From contig JH720357.1 in the NCBI GenBank assembly GCA_000231825.2, positions 233,171-297,170 of the forward strand: DNA of 64,000 nucleotides, in the 5' to 3' direction. Origin of the DNA: Tetrahymena elliotti 4EA. Its lineage: Eukaryota > Ciliophora > Oligohymenophorea > Hymenostomatida > Tetrahymenidae. The notes under the pieces are model-generated. The model had not been told where the DNA came from and ran no database searches. It saw only the letters and a list, made by a program, of their open reading frames with translations. The translations under genes were made by a program, and so were the position numbers. Of this stretch, positions 26,472 to 37,805 are shown piece by piece. Numbering within the stretch: the stretch's first letter is position 1; every line of letters starts with the position of its first letter.

Positions 26472-27437
26472 TTAAAATATTGATTTTTATATTTAAACTT
26501 TGTCTATTTTTACTAAAGATAATTTAAAATAAATTTCAAACCCAAAATATTTGTTTAATTTTAAAATTAGAATTATTCATTTTTAGGTATAAAAAAAATA
26601 GCTTAAAATGACTTAAATTAATTCAAAATATTTGTCTTAATTTTATTGTTAATACATTTAATAATTTTTCTCTCCATTAAAATAAATGTTTTTTATTTTT
26701 TTATTTTTTAAATCAATACTTTTCTCTTCAAATATTTATTTTAACGTTATAAGGATTAATCCAAAAAGACATGTCATATAAAAAAAAGAAAGTATTTCTT
26801 TCTATCAATTTTTTCAAGAATTGATCATTTTAAATATTTTTTTTATTTTATTTGCATTTTAAATAGATTAAAAGAAAATTAATTCCTCTTTTAAAATCAA
26901 TCACTCTATTATGAATAAATATTTTAAGATTTTCTTCATTTTTTCAGTCTTTTTATTTATTTCTAATTACTTTACCATTTACTTTAGTAGATTTAATTAC
27001 TTGAATACTTTAAAAAAAAATTTGCATGCTGTTTTTTTAATTTGTTGAAAAAAAAACAGAAATAAAAACATTTTCTTTCAAATTAAACAAAAGAATGCTC
27101 CCCTTTGAAATTTACTGATTTTATTTAATATTTTATCTAACATTTGAGATTAATAATTGATTTTAAAATTTCTTCTCTAAAATTACTGATAAAAGTTAAT
27201 CTAATTGGAAAAGTGTATGAGCATTAAAAGGGTATTTGAAATATATTATAAAATAATTAAATCTTTTTATTTAGAATAAATACTATGTTCTTTTTTGGAA
27301 TATTCTTTTTCTATTTCTGATGGAAGTAACAAATGATTTATTGAAGTTTATTTGGTTAAATATTAGAATTTGTAGATACTAAAAGATATTAATTTATTTT
27401 TGACAAGTAAATTTTAATTACAAGTTGATTTGATTAA
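26472..27437. other. Gap between tandem M1 aminopeptidase genes
   Basis: Nearly 1 kb of AT-rich sequence between head-to-tail paralogues. It should contain the 3' end of one and the promoter of the other. No coding or RNA feature seen. Confidence 0.45.
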
Positions 27438-30272
27438 ATGCATAAGAAAATGTTACAAACAATTCAATAATCTAAGAGCATTTAATTGACTTTAGGAGCT
27501 ACTTTGCTCACAACAGCTTTTGGATTAGGTTTGGCGTATTACAGGTATAGAAGGAACCTTAAAAAGAATAACAAGAAAGAAAGAAGTGTTAAAATAAAGG
27601 ATTAATATAATTCTGTTGATGAACTATCTCTATCTAATATTGATAAAATTAAATGTACTCATTATGATTTAATATTGTCTATATCATTTGAGAAGAGATC
27701 TATAGAAGGAAGTGTAACCAATTTTTTATTTGTCTCAACATTATCAAATGTTCTTTACGCTTTTAGGTTAACTATCATTTTGAAGTAGAAAAACCAACTA
27801 GTATTGTCTGCTTGGATATGAGAAATCTAAAAATAAAAAATGTAATTATGGATGGTCAGAAACTTACTTATCACAAAATTTCAACAACAAAAACAGAAAA
27901 ATTTGGTGAATAACTTCAAATATTCTTGCCTAAAAAATAAGAATAAGGAAGTAATTTTCAATTAACTATCCAATACGAAACCATAGAATCTAAACACTCA
28001 GGTCTTAACTGGTTGAATCCTTCCTAAACTGAAGGTAAATTAATAAAATAAATAAATAATTTTTTCATTCAATTTGTCATAATTAATAAAATTATTAAAG
28101 AATATCTAACTATTTACATAAAAGAAATAATTAATAAAATTATTAAAGAATATCTATCTATTTACATAAAAGAAATAATAAATAAAATAAAAACACTATC
28201 TACTCTACTTTTTTATTGCTTTTCAATGACAAACTTTAAATTGATAAAATTATGGTTTTAGTATGGGAAGAATAATCTATCTAATATCCAACTAGACTAA
28301 GACCGAGTAAGTACTAATTTAAAAAATATAGTACTTTGTAGATACTCAAACAAGATATGTAGATAGATAGATACCTACTTGCATCCCTCTCTACCTCCTT
28401 TTTTTCATTATTTTTAATATTTTTCAGTAAAATTTTACTTTATTTTCTAGGGGAGATGGCAATAATGCATATTAAATTAATTAATGACTATTTGATAATT
28501 TTTAAATTAATTAATTATTAAATAGGAAAAGTTCATCCTTATCTTTTTACTTAATCAGAGCCTTACTGGAATAGGACAATATTCCCTTGTTAGGATAGTC
28601 CTGCTGTCAAATCAACTTACTCAGCTTAACTTAATGTACCTAAACCTTTAAAGGCTTATTGTTCTGCTAAGTTTCTTAGTAAATCAGAAACAGAACATGA
28701 AACAATTGTAATTAAATTTAATAATTATTGTAAAATAAAATCAATTAAATATTTTACAAAAGATGAATTTTAAATAAGATATTCCTATTCCTTCTTACCT
28801 TTTTGCTATTGCAGCTGGTAATTTGCAGGAAAGAAAAAGTAAATTTTTTCCAATAAAAAAAATATTAAATTAATTCACTAATTTTTAAAAAGTTTCTCAA
28901 AAAACAAGCGTAATTTCTGAACCAGAAGTTTTAGATAAATGCTGCAAAGAATTAGAAGATATGGAAACTTAATTAATAACTCTGGAATAAATAATAACTC
29001 CTTATGAATGGGAAGAATATAAAGTAACTTTATCTTAACTCACTTAATTTCGAATTTTTTAAATTAACTATTAAGGTTGTAGTTTTGCCTCCTTCTTTTC
29101 CTTATGGTGGTATGGAAAATCCTTTATTGACATTTGCTTCTCCTTCCCTTATTGTTGGTGATAAATCAGCAACAGATGTAATTATTCACGAAATGGCTCA
29201 TTCCTGGAGTGGAAATTTGTTTACATGCAAAAACTGGAGAGAAGTTTGGCTGAATGAAGGTGATTAATTTAAAAATAAATTTCACTTCCATAATGAATTT
29301 GCATTTTAAAATTAAAATAATAGGATGGACTGTCTTTTTTGAATGTGAAGCTATTAGAAAATTGCATGGAGAGGAAGAGTATTAGGTAATTTTTTATTCA
29401 AAATAAATTAATTTAATCATTTTCATTTAAAACATAGATTAAATTTTAAATGATTGATAATGAACTGAAAAGCACTATTGATAAGTTAGGTCACAAGCAT
29501 AGCTACACTACTCTTAATCCAGTCATTGATTTATCTAATCCAGATGATTCCTTTACTACAGTTCCTAATATGAGAGGCATGCAACTTTTAACACATCTTT
29601 AAAATGTAGTTGGAAAAGATCATTTCTTTTAATTTGCTAGAAGCTTTGTGGAGAAATTTAAGTAATTAATTTATATTTAATTTAATAATAAAAATGTTTA
29701 AATAAATAATTAGATACAAGAGTGTTGATACCGAAGATTTCAAATAAACATTTAAAGAATATTTTGGAGATGAAATATACTCCAAAATTGATTGGAAAGC
29801 TTGGATAAGCTAGCCAGGATATCCTCCTTAAGTTTTTGAAACAAATTGTGAAGGAATTGAAAAGCCTAAGAAAGCAGCTGCTAAGTTTTTAGATAGTGAT
29901 GAAATTTCTAAATAAGAATGGGATGCTTTTTCTGTTTCATAAAAAATAATTTTCTTGTAAGAAGTGAACAAAATAAATAAATTAACACATGAAAAGGTAA
30001 AGCTTTTAGATGAATCTTTAGAGATGTCTCAAATAGCTAATCCAGAAATTTACACTAAATGGTTTGTTATTGCCCTCAGTATGAAATATGAGCCAATAAT
30101 TCCATATGTTGAAAAACATTTAAGTCAGCATGGCAGAATGAAATTTGTTAGAGAGATCTACAAATTATTGAACCAATATGATCACAATTTGGCTGTTGAA
30201 ATTTTCTAAAAGAATGAACAACTTTACTATGGATTTTGCCATAGTTTGGTTAAATAAGATCTTAAATTATGA
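27438..30272 (+). CDS. Membrane-anchored LTA4H-type M1 paralogue lacking the catalytic tyrosine
   Basis: Nine exons (27438-27713, 27767-28034, 28526-28707, 28763-28838, 28893-29023, 29076-29259, 29324-29385, 29438-29661, 29714-30272) give 653 residues. The 44 extra residues are mostly at the N-terminus and include a hydrophobic segment ([19 protein letters not shown]) followed by basic YRYRR, a likely signal anchor. GGMEN, HEMAH and WLNEG are intact and GRMKF is present. The segment that reads TVPYVRG in the first copy reads TVPNMRG here, so the proton-donating tyrosine is Asn (codon 29567-29569). Zinc binding is probably kept and peptidase activity probably lost or strongly reduced. An extra 52-nt intron (29024-29075) splits the exon matching 25143-25457; the two halves (131 + 184 nt) sum exactly to 315. 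The gene is a tandem duplicate of its neighbour. Confidence 0.9.
28082..28177. repeat. 48-bp tandem duplication in an intron
   Basis: Two near-identical 48-base units, differing at one visible base, containing attattaaagaatatct and tttacataaaagaaat. They lie in the 491-nt intron 28035-28525 of the second M1 gene. Confidence 0.7.
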
Positions 30273-32281
30273 ATGATTTGATATTGAACATTGATTTAAT
30301 TTGTTATTCAAAACGGAATTTAAATAAAATGTTCTTTTTAAAAATTTATTTTTTTGTTCTTTTTAAAATTAATTAATGAATTTTATTAGTATGATTAGAT
30401 AGAATACATTCCTAAGGAATATTTTAAATTTAATAAAAATAATTTATTTTCAATTAATTGGAACATAAAAAATTAAATTTTACAAAACATAAAAAGTTTT
30501 TAGTATTACCTTATCTGAAGAATGTTAATTTACAGATATTTAAATGTAAAATTTATAAATTTAAATAAATAACAAAATAGTCAAGTTATTTGCGTTCATT
30601 TAAATTGAAAAATTTTGTTGTAACAGCTTCATAAAAAAACAAAAAAAATTTATAATTTAAAAAGAAAATAAAACTTAATCCCTTAATTCGAATAAAAAAC
30701 ACAATTATTTTAAAAAATTTTAATTATTTGAAATAATTTAAGTTCAATATTAAGTAAATTAATTTGAAAAATATGCCCAGTTTTGTTTATTTATCTATCT
30801 ATCAGAGAAACAAAGATAATAAATTGATTTTAATTCTTATTTTGAAAAGTACTGATTTATTTATCAAGGAATATTTAAAAAATTAAACTTCCTGTTTCTG
30901 AATAAAGATAATAGTTTTGATTTTAAGTTAAATTAGGATCTAAATCTTTTCTTAAAATAGAATTTATTTAACCTAACCTAAAAAAACTATTAAATATCTT
31001 CTTTTAGATAAACTATTAATTAATCACTAGAAAATTAAGTATTTTTTTTAAAACAAAGATTCAAAAACATTTTAAGTCAATAAAAGCTCTTTTAAACATT
31101 TAACCAAACAACAAAAAGATGAGGAAAGATCTATGTATATATCATTCTATTTAATAAGTTTTTATTTTAGATAATACCTGATACATTTTCAGTAAACTCT
31201 TTTTACCTACAGATAACAAAATTAATTTATAATATAATATTCATTAATTTAAATATTTAAATGATAAAGAGAGTATAAAGGATAATTATAAATAAATTTT
31301 AAAAAAATAATATTTTCCTATAAAAAAACATTCTCAATTTCTCTTAATTTAAATTTTTCACAGCCTCAGTTGTCAGTTGGATTAATACATACACTTTATG
31401 CTATAATTAATGTAGTGCATAAAGTAATATAATTATTCATGATGAAGGAATCATAATTTTTTAGAAAATAACTTCCTACTAAATTAACTGTTAACAAAAT
31501 AACAAACAAACAAATTTTATGGTATTTTATCAGTTTAATAAAGCTAAAGGAATTTAATTGTTTTTTCAGCTTCTTGTTAAAATGCAGATGCTTTACAACT
31601 TGATCTCAGGATTTTAAATTGTAACACAGATATTGATGATATTAACCATTCTCATAGTTATATGACAGTTAATATGAGTCTTCTATTTGTAATATTGCAA
31701 TTTTTCATAAAAAAAGCTTGTGGTAGTTTTTAAATATTTAGACAATTTTAAAAATGGTTATAATTAAACATTTTTGTGGTGGCATTTATAAGGATATATG
31801 AATGAAACCTTTTAAATGCCAGTTATTGTTTGTTAAAGTTACAAATATTTAATTAAATTTCTATTATTTTATTGCGATCACAATAAGTGAAATAGTATTT
31901 TTAATAATTTATTCTAAAATACAATGGGAAAATCAAAATGTTAACTATATTATGATGATTTGATTTATAAAATATAATACATATTGAGATAATTATGTGT
32001 TTTGTATGAAATAAATAAATAATAATCTTCTAATTTTAAAAATTTATTGAAAATAAAAAATAATAATTGAATTCTAAATTAAATGATTTAAAACCAATTT
32101 TAGATAATATTTTTGAATTTAATAATTTAAATAGTATTCAATATGAAGAAAAAATGATAATAATTTAAATATAATTTTTAACTTAAAAAATAAAAAAATT
32201 GTATTTTTTATAATCAAGAAATAAGAAAGTAAGTAAGTCTTTTGCATATTAAAATCATTATTTTAACTTAAGTCTTTTTAT
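30273..32281. other. Intergenic region holding possible M1 gene relics
   Basis: Mostly simple AT-rich sequence between the second M1 gene and the end of the LRR gene. The only coding-like pieces are near 31380-31690 and are described separately. A small hairpin with arms actttatgc / gcataaagt occurs around 31394-31426. Confidence 0.4.
31380..31690 (+). pseudogene. Probable relic exons of a further M1 aminopeptidase copy
   Basis: Two pieces recall exons of the neighbouring paralogues in the expected order. Around 31420, ataattattcatgatga resembles the zinc-site exon sequence gtaattattcacgaaatg, but the HExxH spacing is broken. At about 31568-31673 an acceptor-like cag is followed by an open stretch containing DLRILNCNTDIDDI and HSHSYMTVNM. 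It matches the exon reading [15 protein letters not shown] in the first copy. No start, intact motif or continuous set of exons remains. Chance similarity in AT-rich DNA is possible. Confidence 0.4.
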
Positions 32282-35200
32282 TCAAAAAAGACAAGTATCA
32301 TTGAATCCAGTTTAATCATTATTTAATTGAACTAGCTTTTTGAATTTCATAAGCATCTTATCTAATTTTGATTTGAAGTCATTTTTTGGAGCTAAAAGTC
32401 TAATGAAAAAATAAAATATTTTTGTATTTATATTTATACAATAGAAAAATTAAAATTACAAAAATGATAGATCTATGTATTAAAGATTTTTACACATTTT
32501 CAAGTCTTAGATCAATGAATAGATGCTTTACTCATCAATTAACATTTAGATGTTTCTTTTTTAAAAAAAATAAAATTTAAATAATATTAGATAATTTGTA
32601 TATTTTGCCATATAAAACCCTTCTATTCTTATAAATTCAACTAATCTATATTTATTTATATTTATTGAATTAAACAATTACACAATTCTAAGCTGTAAGC
32701 CTTTCAAATGAGCTACTTTTATTAAATACTACCCTAAATCAGCTAGACCCTTACCAGATACATAATTTCTGCTATTGTAAAATTTCATTTAAAAAATTAA
32801 GAAAAAAAATTCAGTTCATTTATTTATTTAGCTAACCTAAGGTCAATAGAAAGAAACTGGAGTTGAATTATGAAATGAGAACTTAAATTAGTCAAGTCAT
32901 TATCATCTAACAGCATTTACCTATTTTATTTAATAAAAATTATCTTTATTTTGCACTTTTTGATTTTTAATTATCTATCCTTAAAGAATCTTCAAAAAAT
33001 TAATATTTAAATTTTAAATAAAGAAAATTATATAATTTACATCAATTTTAATGATAATTTTTTAAGATTAGTACACTTTATTAGATTAAAACCAAGGTCA
33101 TTAAAGACTTAATCTCTTTTCTTTATCTTCCCTTCACTATTTCAAATTAGAAATTCTTCAAAAATTACTACTATTAAATAAGTACCTGATTTCCAGCTTT
33201 AGACTTTCAATATTAATAAAGTTCTATAAATTCGAAGCTAATATCAAAACAACGTCATCTGTAATATCACTTCCTCTTTTTCAATAATATTAATAAAATT
33301 TTAATAACACGTAGCTTGTAAAATATTCACCCCCCTCCTCCATCCCCATTTTAAAAATATTAATTTTTTTATAAATTTAAGAAAATTAGTTTGATTAAAA
33401 TCAAAAATCTATTAAATAAATAAAATTCATTATAAAGTATAAAAATATATTTCAAAATCTGAACAGCTATATTATAATTTCGTTTGAAATTGATAATATT
33501 AATTTCTAAATCTTTTTTTATCTATTTAAAAAAATAAAACCAAAAGTTAATGACTACCTTAATTAAAGTGATAAATAAGATAGACTATGAATGCTTGCTA
33601 AATAGGAACATAAATTTGAGATGATTTTAGCATTTAGCCTGGCTAAGCTAGTTAAATATTTTAAATTAAAATTATTTAAATCTAAAAAATTAAAAAATTT
33701 TTATTACCTTAAATTAAGTATCAACTTCTATAGATTACTTGTATTAGAGTTATTAAAAGGTTTGTAATCCCCACAATCAAGAAAATTGTTTTATCTTTTC
33801 ATTTATTTTTAAAAGAGTTGTATTTTATTCTCCCAATTTATGGTTAATAATGAATAATATCAAATAATTTACTCTAAATTAATAGTCAACTCTTACAAAC
33901 CTGTTCCATATACTAATTTAGAGAATAAATTCCTAAAGCCAGAGTAACCAATATAATTTCTTCTAAATAATTAATAATTTAGATTATTTTTGTATGATAA
34001 CTAAAAATTATATTCATGTCTTAAATAGCAAAAATATATTCTCTACCCCATGTTGATGTTTAGTTTAGCAAGATTTTTGCATTTTGCCAAATTAGTTGCT
34101 AAAAAAGTCACACCTTATGATTATATTTAGTTTTCGCTTTGATAGGATTATAAAAAAATTTCAGGCAAATTAAAAGAATCCCTTTAAAATTTTACGCTAA
34201 TATTAGTTTTAAATTTGTGAGATTAAGATTCTAACTGATTTCCTTTGCAAAACTTGATAGAAATTGATACTCAATATTGTTTTTTCTTTTGTTTTTTTTT
34301 TAAATGGAAAATTAAAGGAATAAAAAGTAATTAATCTTAAACAAAAATTGAGAACTCTAAGATATTTTTAAATGAAATATTATTTAAGTTCATAAAAGCT
34401 AAATTTTTTACATTGCATTAATTTTCAAGTTTTTAAGTTTTATTTAGGCTGCTATCATAGATCCTAAATGATATCCTGCTTCTTTTCCAATTTAAATATC
34501 TCTTTTTATTTTATTTGAACAGTTAATTATTTATTTAAGAATCTCAAAAAGAAGATTTATTCAAGTTTTTTTTTAAATGCTAAAAACATAATTAAGAAAA
34601 TACTTACTCCATTTCTAAATTTAAATCAGATATTTCAGTGCATTTTTTTAATCCCTGGCAAAAACCTTTAATATCTTTGATTTCATTTTAACTTTTATTA
34701 TAAAAAAATTAAAATACTCTTTAGTAAAAGAAAAAAAAAGAAAAAATTTTTAATCATTTTTAAATTAATTTTAGTAACCAAATTTTTATAATTCTTGCTG
34801 CATAAATTTAACTTGTGAATTATTGATGAAAGTAATTTACGTTATTTCTATTTCTAAAATTTAAAGATTAGAGCAATATGATAATTCAGACCCAAGAGCT
34901 GACACTCCAATCTCAGTAAAATCATTATCTCTAATTTTTCAATAAATTTATTGTTAAATGGAATTAAATATATTTAAACACTTTATAAAAGAAATATCCA
35001 CAATAAGTTTATAAATTAAAAAATTTCTTAATATTCATTTGTTTTTTTTCTACCTAATACCTAGGATTAAAGTTCTAAGATTCTTGCAATTTTTCAAATT
35101 TCTACATAAATTACCAAGTCCGCCATTATTTATTCTATTTTAACTAATATTTTAAAAATAGAATAATAGTAGAAATAATTAAATCTTACTATTAAATATA

Positions 35201-36244
35201 TATTATAAGCTTTTTTTTTATGTTTTATTTATAAAAAAGGGTTAAAAAGTTTCCTAAATTTGTCCAAATTAAATTTTGAGGGAAACTTTTTCCGAACTTT
35301 ATAAATGTTGGAGTTTAGAAAAGTTACACTTTATTAAGATAAATAATTTAAAAATGATTTTAAAAACCAATAGAAATTATTTGAAAACTAAAACTAATTA
35401 AAAATATTAAAAATAATTCTCAAAATTATATTTTACGAAAGCTAAATTTCTAAAGATTCTAATTTAGCTAATTTTCCTAAAGAACACCCTAAACCTCCCA
35501 CATCCTCTATCCCATTCTCTCTTATTGAATTAATTGTAAATTTTAATAATTTATAAATAAATAAAAAAGGTACATAGAATTATGTTTTGAAGGATATAAT
35601 ATAACAACAATTTTACCTTAAGAAAAGTTTTAAATTTTATATATTAGAGCATTTTTCTAATGACTAGGCTAAATCAGAAACTCCTGTATTTTATATAGAG
35701 TTAATCCTTTTTTAATATAATTATTTATTTTTTTTGCTTTGGTAAAGGTTAAAGTAATATTTATTTTATGAAATTACATATTTTCAAATAACTTGCTTTT
35801 TTTTAAAATTTATTAAACTAAATTTGTAAAAAAATGTTACTCAACTTATTAAATTTGATATTTAAAAAGTAGAGTAAGAATATTTTTGATAAAATATAGA
35901 TATTATTTACTCCATGTCTAAAATGAGTGCAGTAAGTCTATTGCATTTCTATAATGCATCAAAGAAATCACTAAATTTCTGGTTATCAAACTGCTAATTT
36001 CTTATGTTTAAGAATAATAAAAATAAAAATTTATTTCTTAATATATAATTTTATTTAAAATGTTTAAATTTTAAAGTTATTTTTTTAATTTTCTTTTAAA
36101 TTTAAAGAAGTTATTTTTCAGAAAGCTTTTTATTTAATTTAAAGGTAAATGAAAAAAATCTTTAAATAATTACTTAAATGTAATGTAGATTCTCTAATGG
36201 TCTATCAATCTAGAGTTTACAAACTATTTTTTAAAGAAAAACAT
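32282..36244 (-). CDS. Leucine-rich-repeat protein, one repeat per exon
   Basis: Eighteen exons, numbered down the minus strand from ATG 36242-36244 to TGA 32282-32284: 36174-36244, 35911-36000, 35617-35706, 35437-35520, 35054-35134, 34841-34930, 34608-34691, 34412-34501, 34196-34285, 34047-34136, 33873-33962, 33708-33794, 33558-33647, 33186-33275, 33041-33136, 32837-32920, 32682-32771, 32282-32399. Every internal exon is 81-96 nt, mostly exactly 90, and every intron is phase 2. The product is about 534 residues. Each internal exon encodes one repeat of the ribonuclease-inhibitor-like type, for example VSDLAQSLEKCSNIQNLKL, VTFLATNLAKCKNLAKLNI and GFNLIKCTNLKKLSLKL. A possible further 60-nt exon at 32496-32555 keeps phase. 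Such proteins form curved binding scaffolds; the partner is unknown. There is no membrane segment or kinase domain. Confidence 0.8.
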
Positions 36245-37805
36245 AGTTTTAATACAGAATTAGAATAATCACCTCTAGCAAGTTAGTAAAAGATTAATCC
36301 CATTTGATTTTATGTTTTATCTTTTTATATAGACAATTATGTCCCATTATAATGTATTTCCTAATTTCAATTAATATTTTTGATTTATTAATAATGATAT
36401 CAAGAGTAAAGATAAATTAATGAAAATAAATACTAATTAATGATTGGTAAATAAAAATATCCTCTCAACTCTCAAGCTTTTAAATTGAATTTATAAATCC
36501 TTAAAATAAATATTAATTTTCTTTTACATTAAATTAAAAATTTCTTTTGATTGATCAAAATTTATTAGATTTTTCAAATTCAAAAAAGACAAATTATAAA
36601 AAATACTCATTATACATAAGAAACTTAGTAACCAATCAACAAATAAAATGTGCATCAATTAGAAATTTCAAATGACCTTTTTATAAAAAGGGAAAAGTGT
36701 AGTCTGGAAATATATGATATAAACTAGAGGCCATTACTCATTTTTAAAATTGAAATGATTTTTTCAAAAGGAATAACCTATTTATTTTTAAAAAATAATA
36801 TTATTTTCTCTAAATTATCAAAGCAATTCCCATTAGTTTCGGTAGTTTGTGTAGTTAATGTAGTTTAATTAGTTTCAAAAATATTTTTTTTTAAAAATAT
36901 CAAAATAATACTGTAAAAAAATGAATGTATACATCTAAAACAAGAAATATTTTTCAATTTGCAAGTAAACCAGGTTTTACTGTACTTAAAATAAGCAAAC
37001 ATATCATAAATTTTTATTGTTAAAAATCTTCACAGTAAATAAGTTTTATTTTAATATTAAAATGCTAATATTTATTAATATTCAAAATAATAATTTTTTT
37101 TTTAATGTATAAAATGAGTTTGAATTATTTTATTTTTTCAAAAGATGCTCATTTAATATGTTAATTTAATAAAAGGTGTGAATATCTAATAAACCTTATT
37201 TGATTTCTGATATATAATTCAATTTAAAAAAGTTATTCTTAATTTAAAAATAATTTACTTAACTCACTATGAAAAACAATTTAGATGTATTTAAAAAAAA
37301 ATTAACTCTGATTATGTTTTTAGGTTTTAACAAATAATAAAAATAGAGAATTCTGATTGGAAAATAAAAATTTTATTATAGAAGAATCTATTATAAAAAA
37401 TAGTGAAGTAGACAATGTATTCTTAGATAGATCTTTATTATCATGGTGAAAGTTCTAAAAAGTTCTGGACGTGTTATACTTATAAAATTACAGGTTTTAG
37501 TCTAAGAAAATCAATATAGATAGAATGAATACTAAACACATGTGAGAGTTAGTTAAAATGAATGAATGATTGACATTTATTATTAGAATAGTAAATGAAT
37601 ATTTTTTGGTTGTTAAATTGACATAATAATAAGTGTATCTATTGATATATTGATGGATTATCTATCTAGTATATTATTAATGATCTAATTATTATTTATC
37701 TTTCATCTATTTAAGAAAATAACAATTTTAATTTATTGGAATTAATTTTACAGCAAAATAAATTAGTAAAACCTTAAAATCTGCAATATTAATATTCATT
37801 TTTTA
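36245..37805. other. Intergenic region with a dispersed repeat and an exon-like stretch
   Basis: Contains the second copy of the dispersed repeat (36680-36805). At about 37330-37490 a plus-strand frame after a tttttag acceptor reads YYHGESSKKFWTCYTYKIT and ends at a possible GT donor. I cannot attach it to any gene. Confidence 0.35.
36680..36805. repeat. Dispersed repeat, copy 2 (candidate structured RNA)
   Basis: Aligns with 14183-14335, sharing ataaaaagggaa, agtg, tctgg and gaggccattactcattttta. The pairing proposed for copy 1 is kept: AGTG can pair with TACT through a G-T wobble where copy 1 has CACT, and TGG pairs with CCA. A T run follows the block. Confidence 0.45.
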
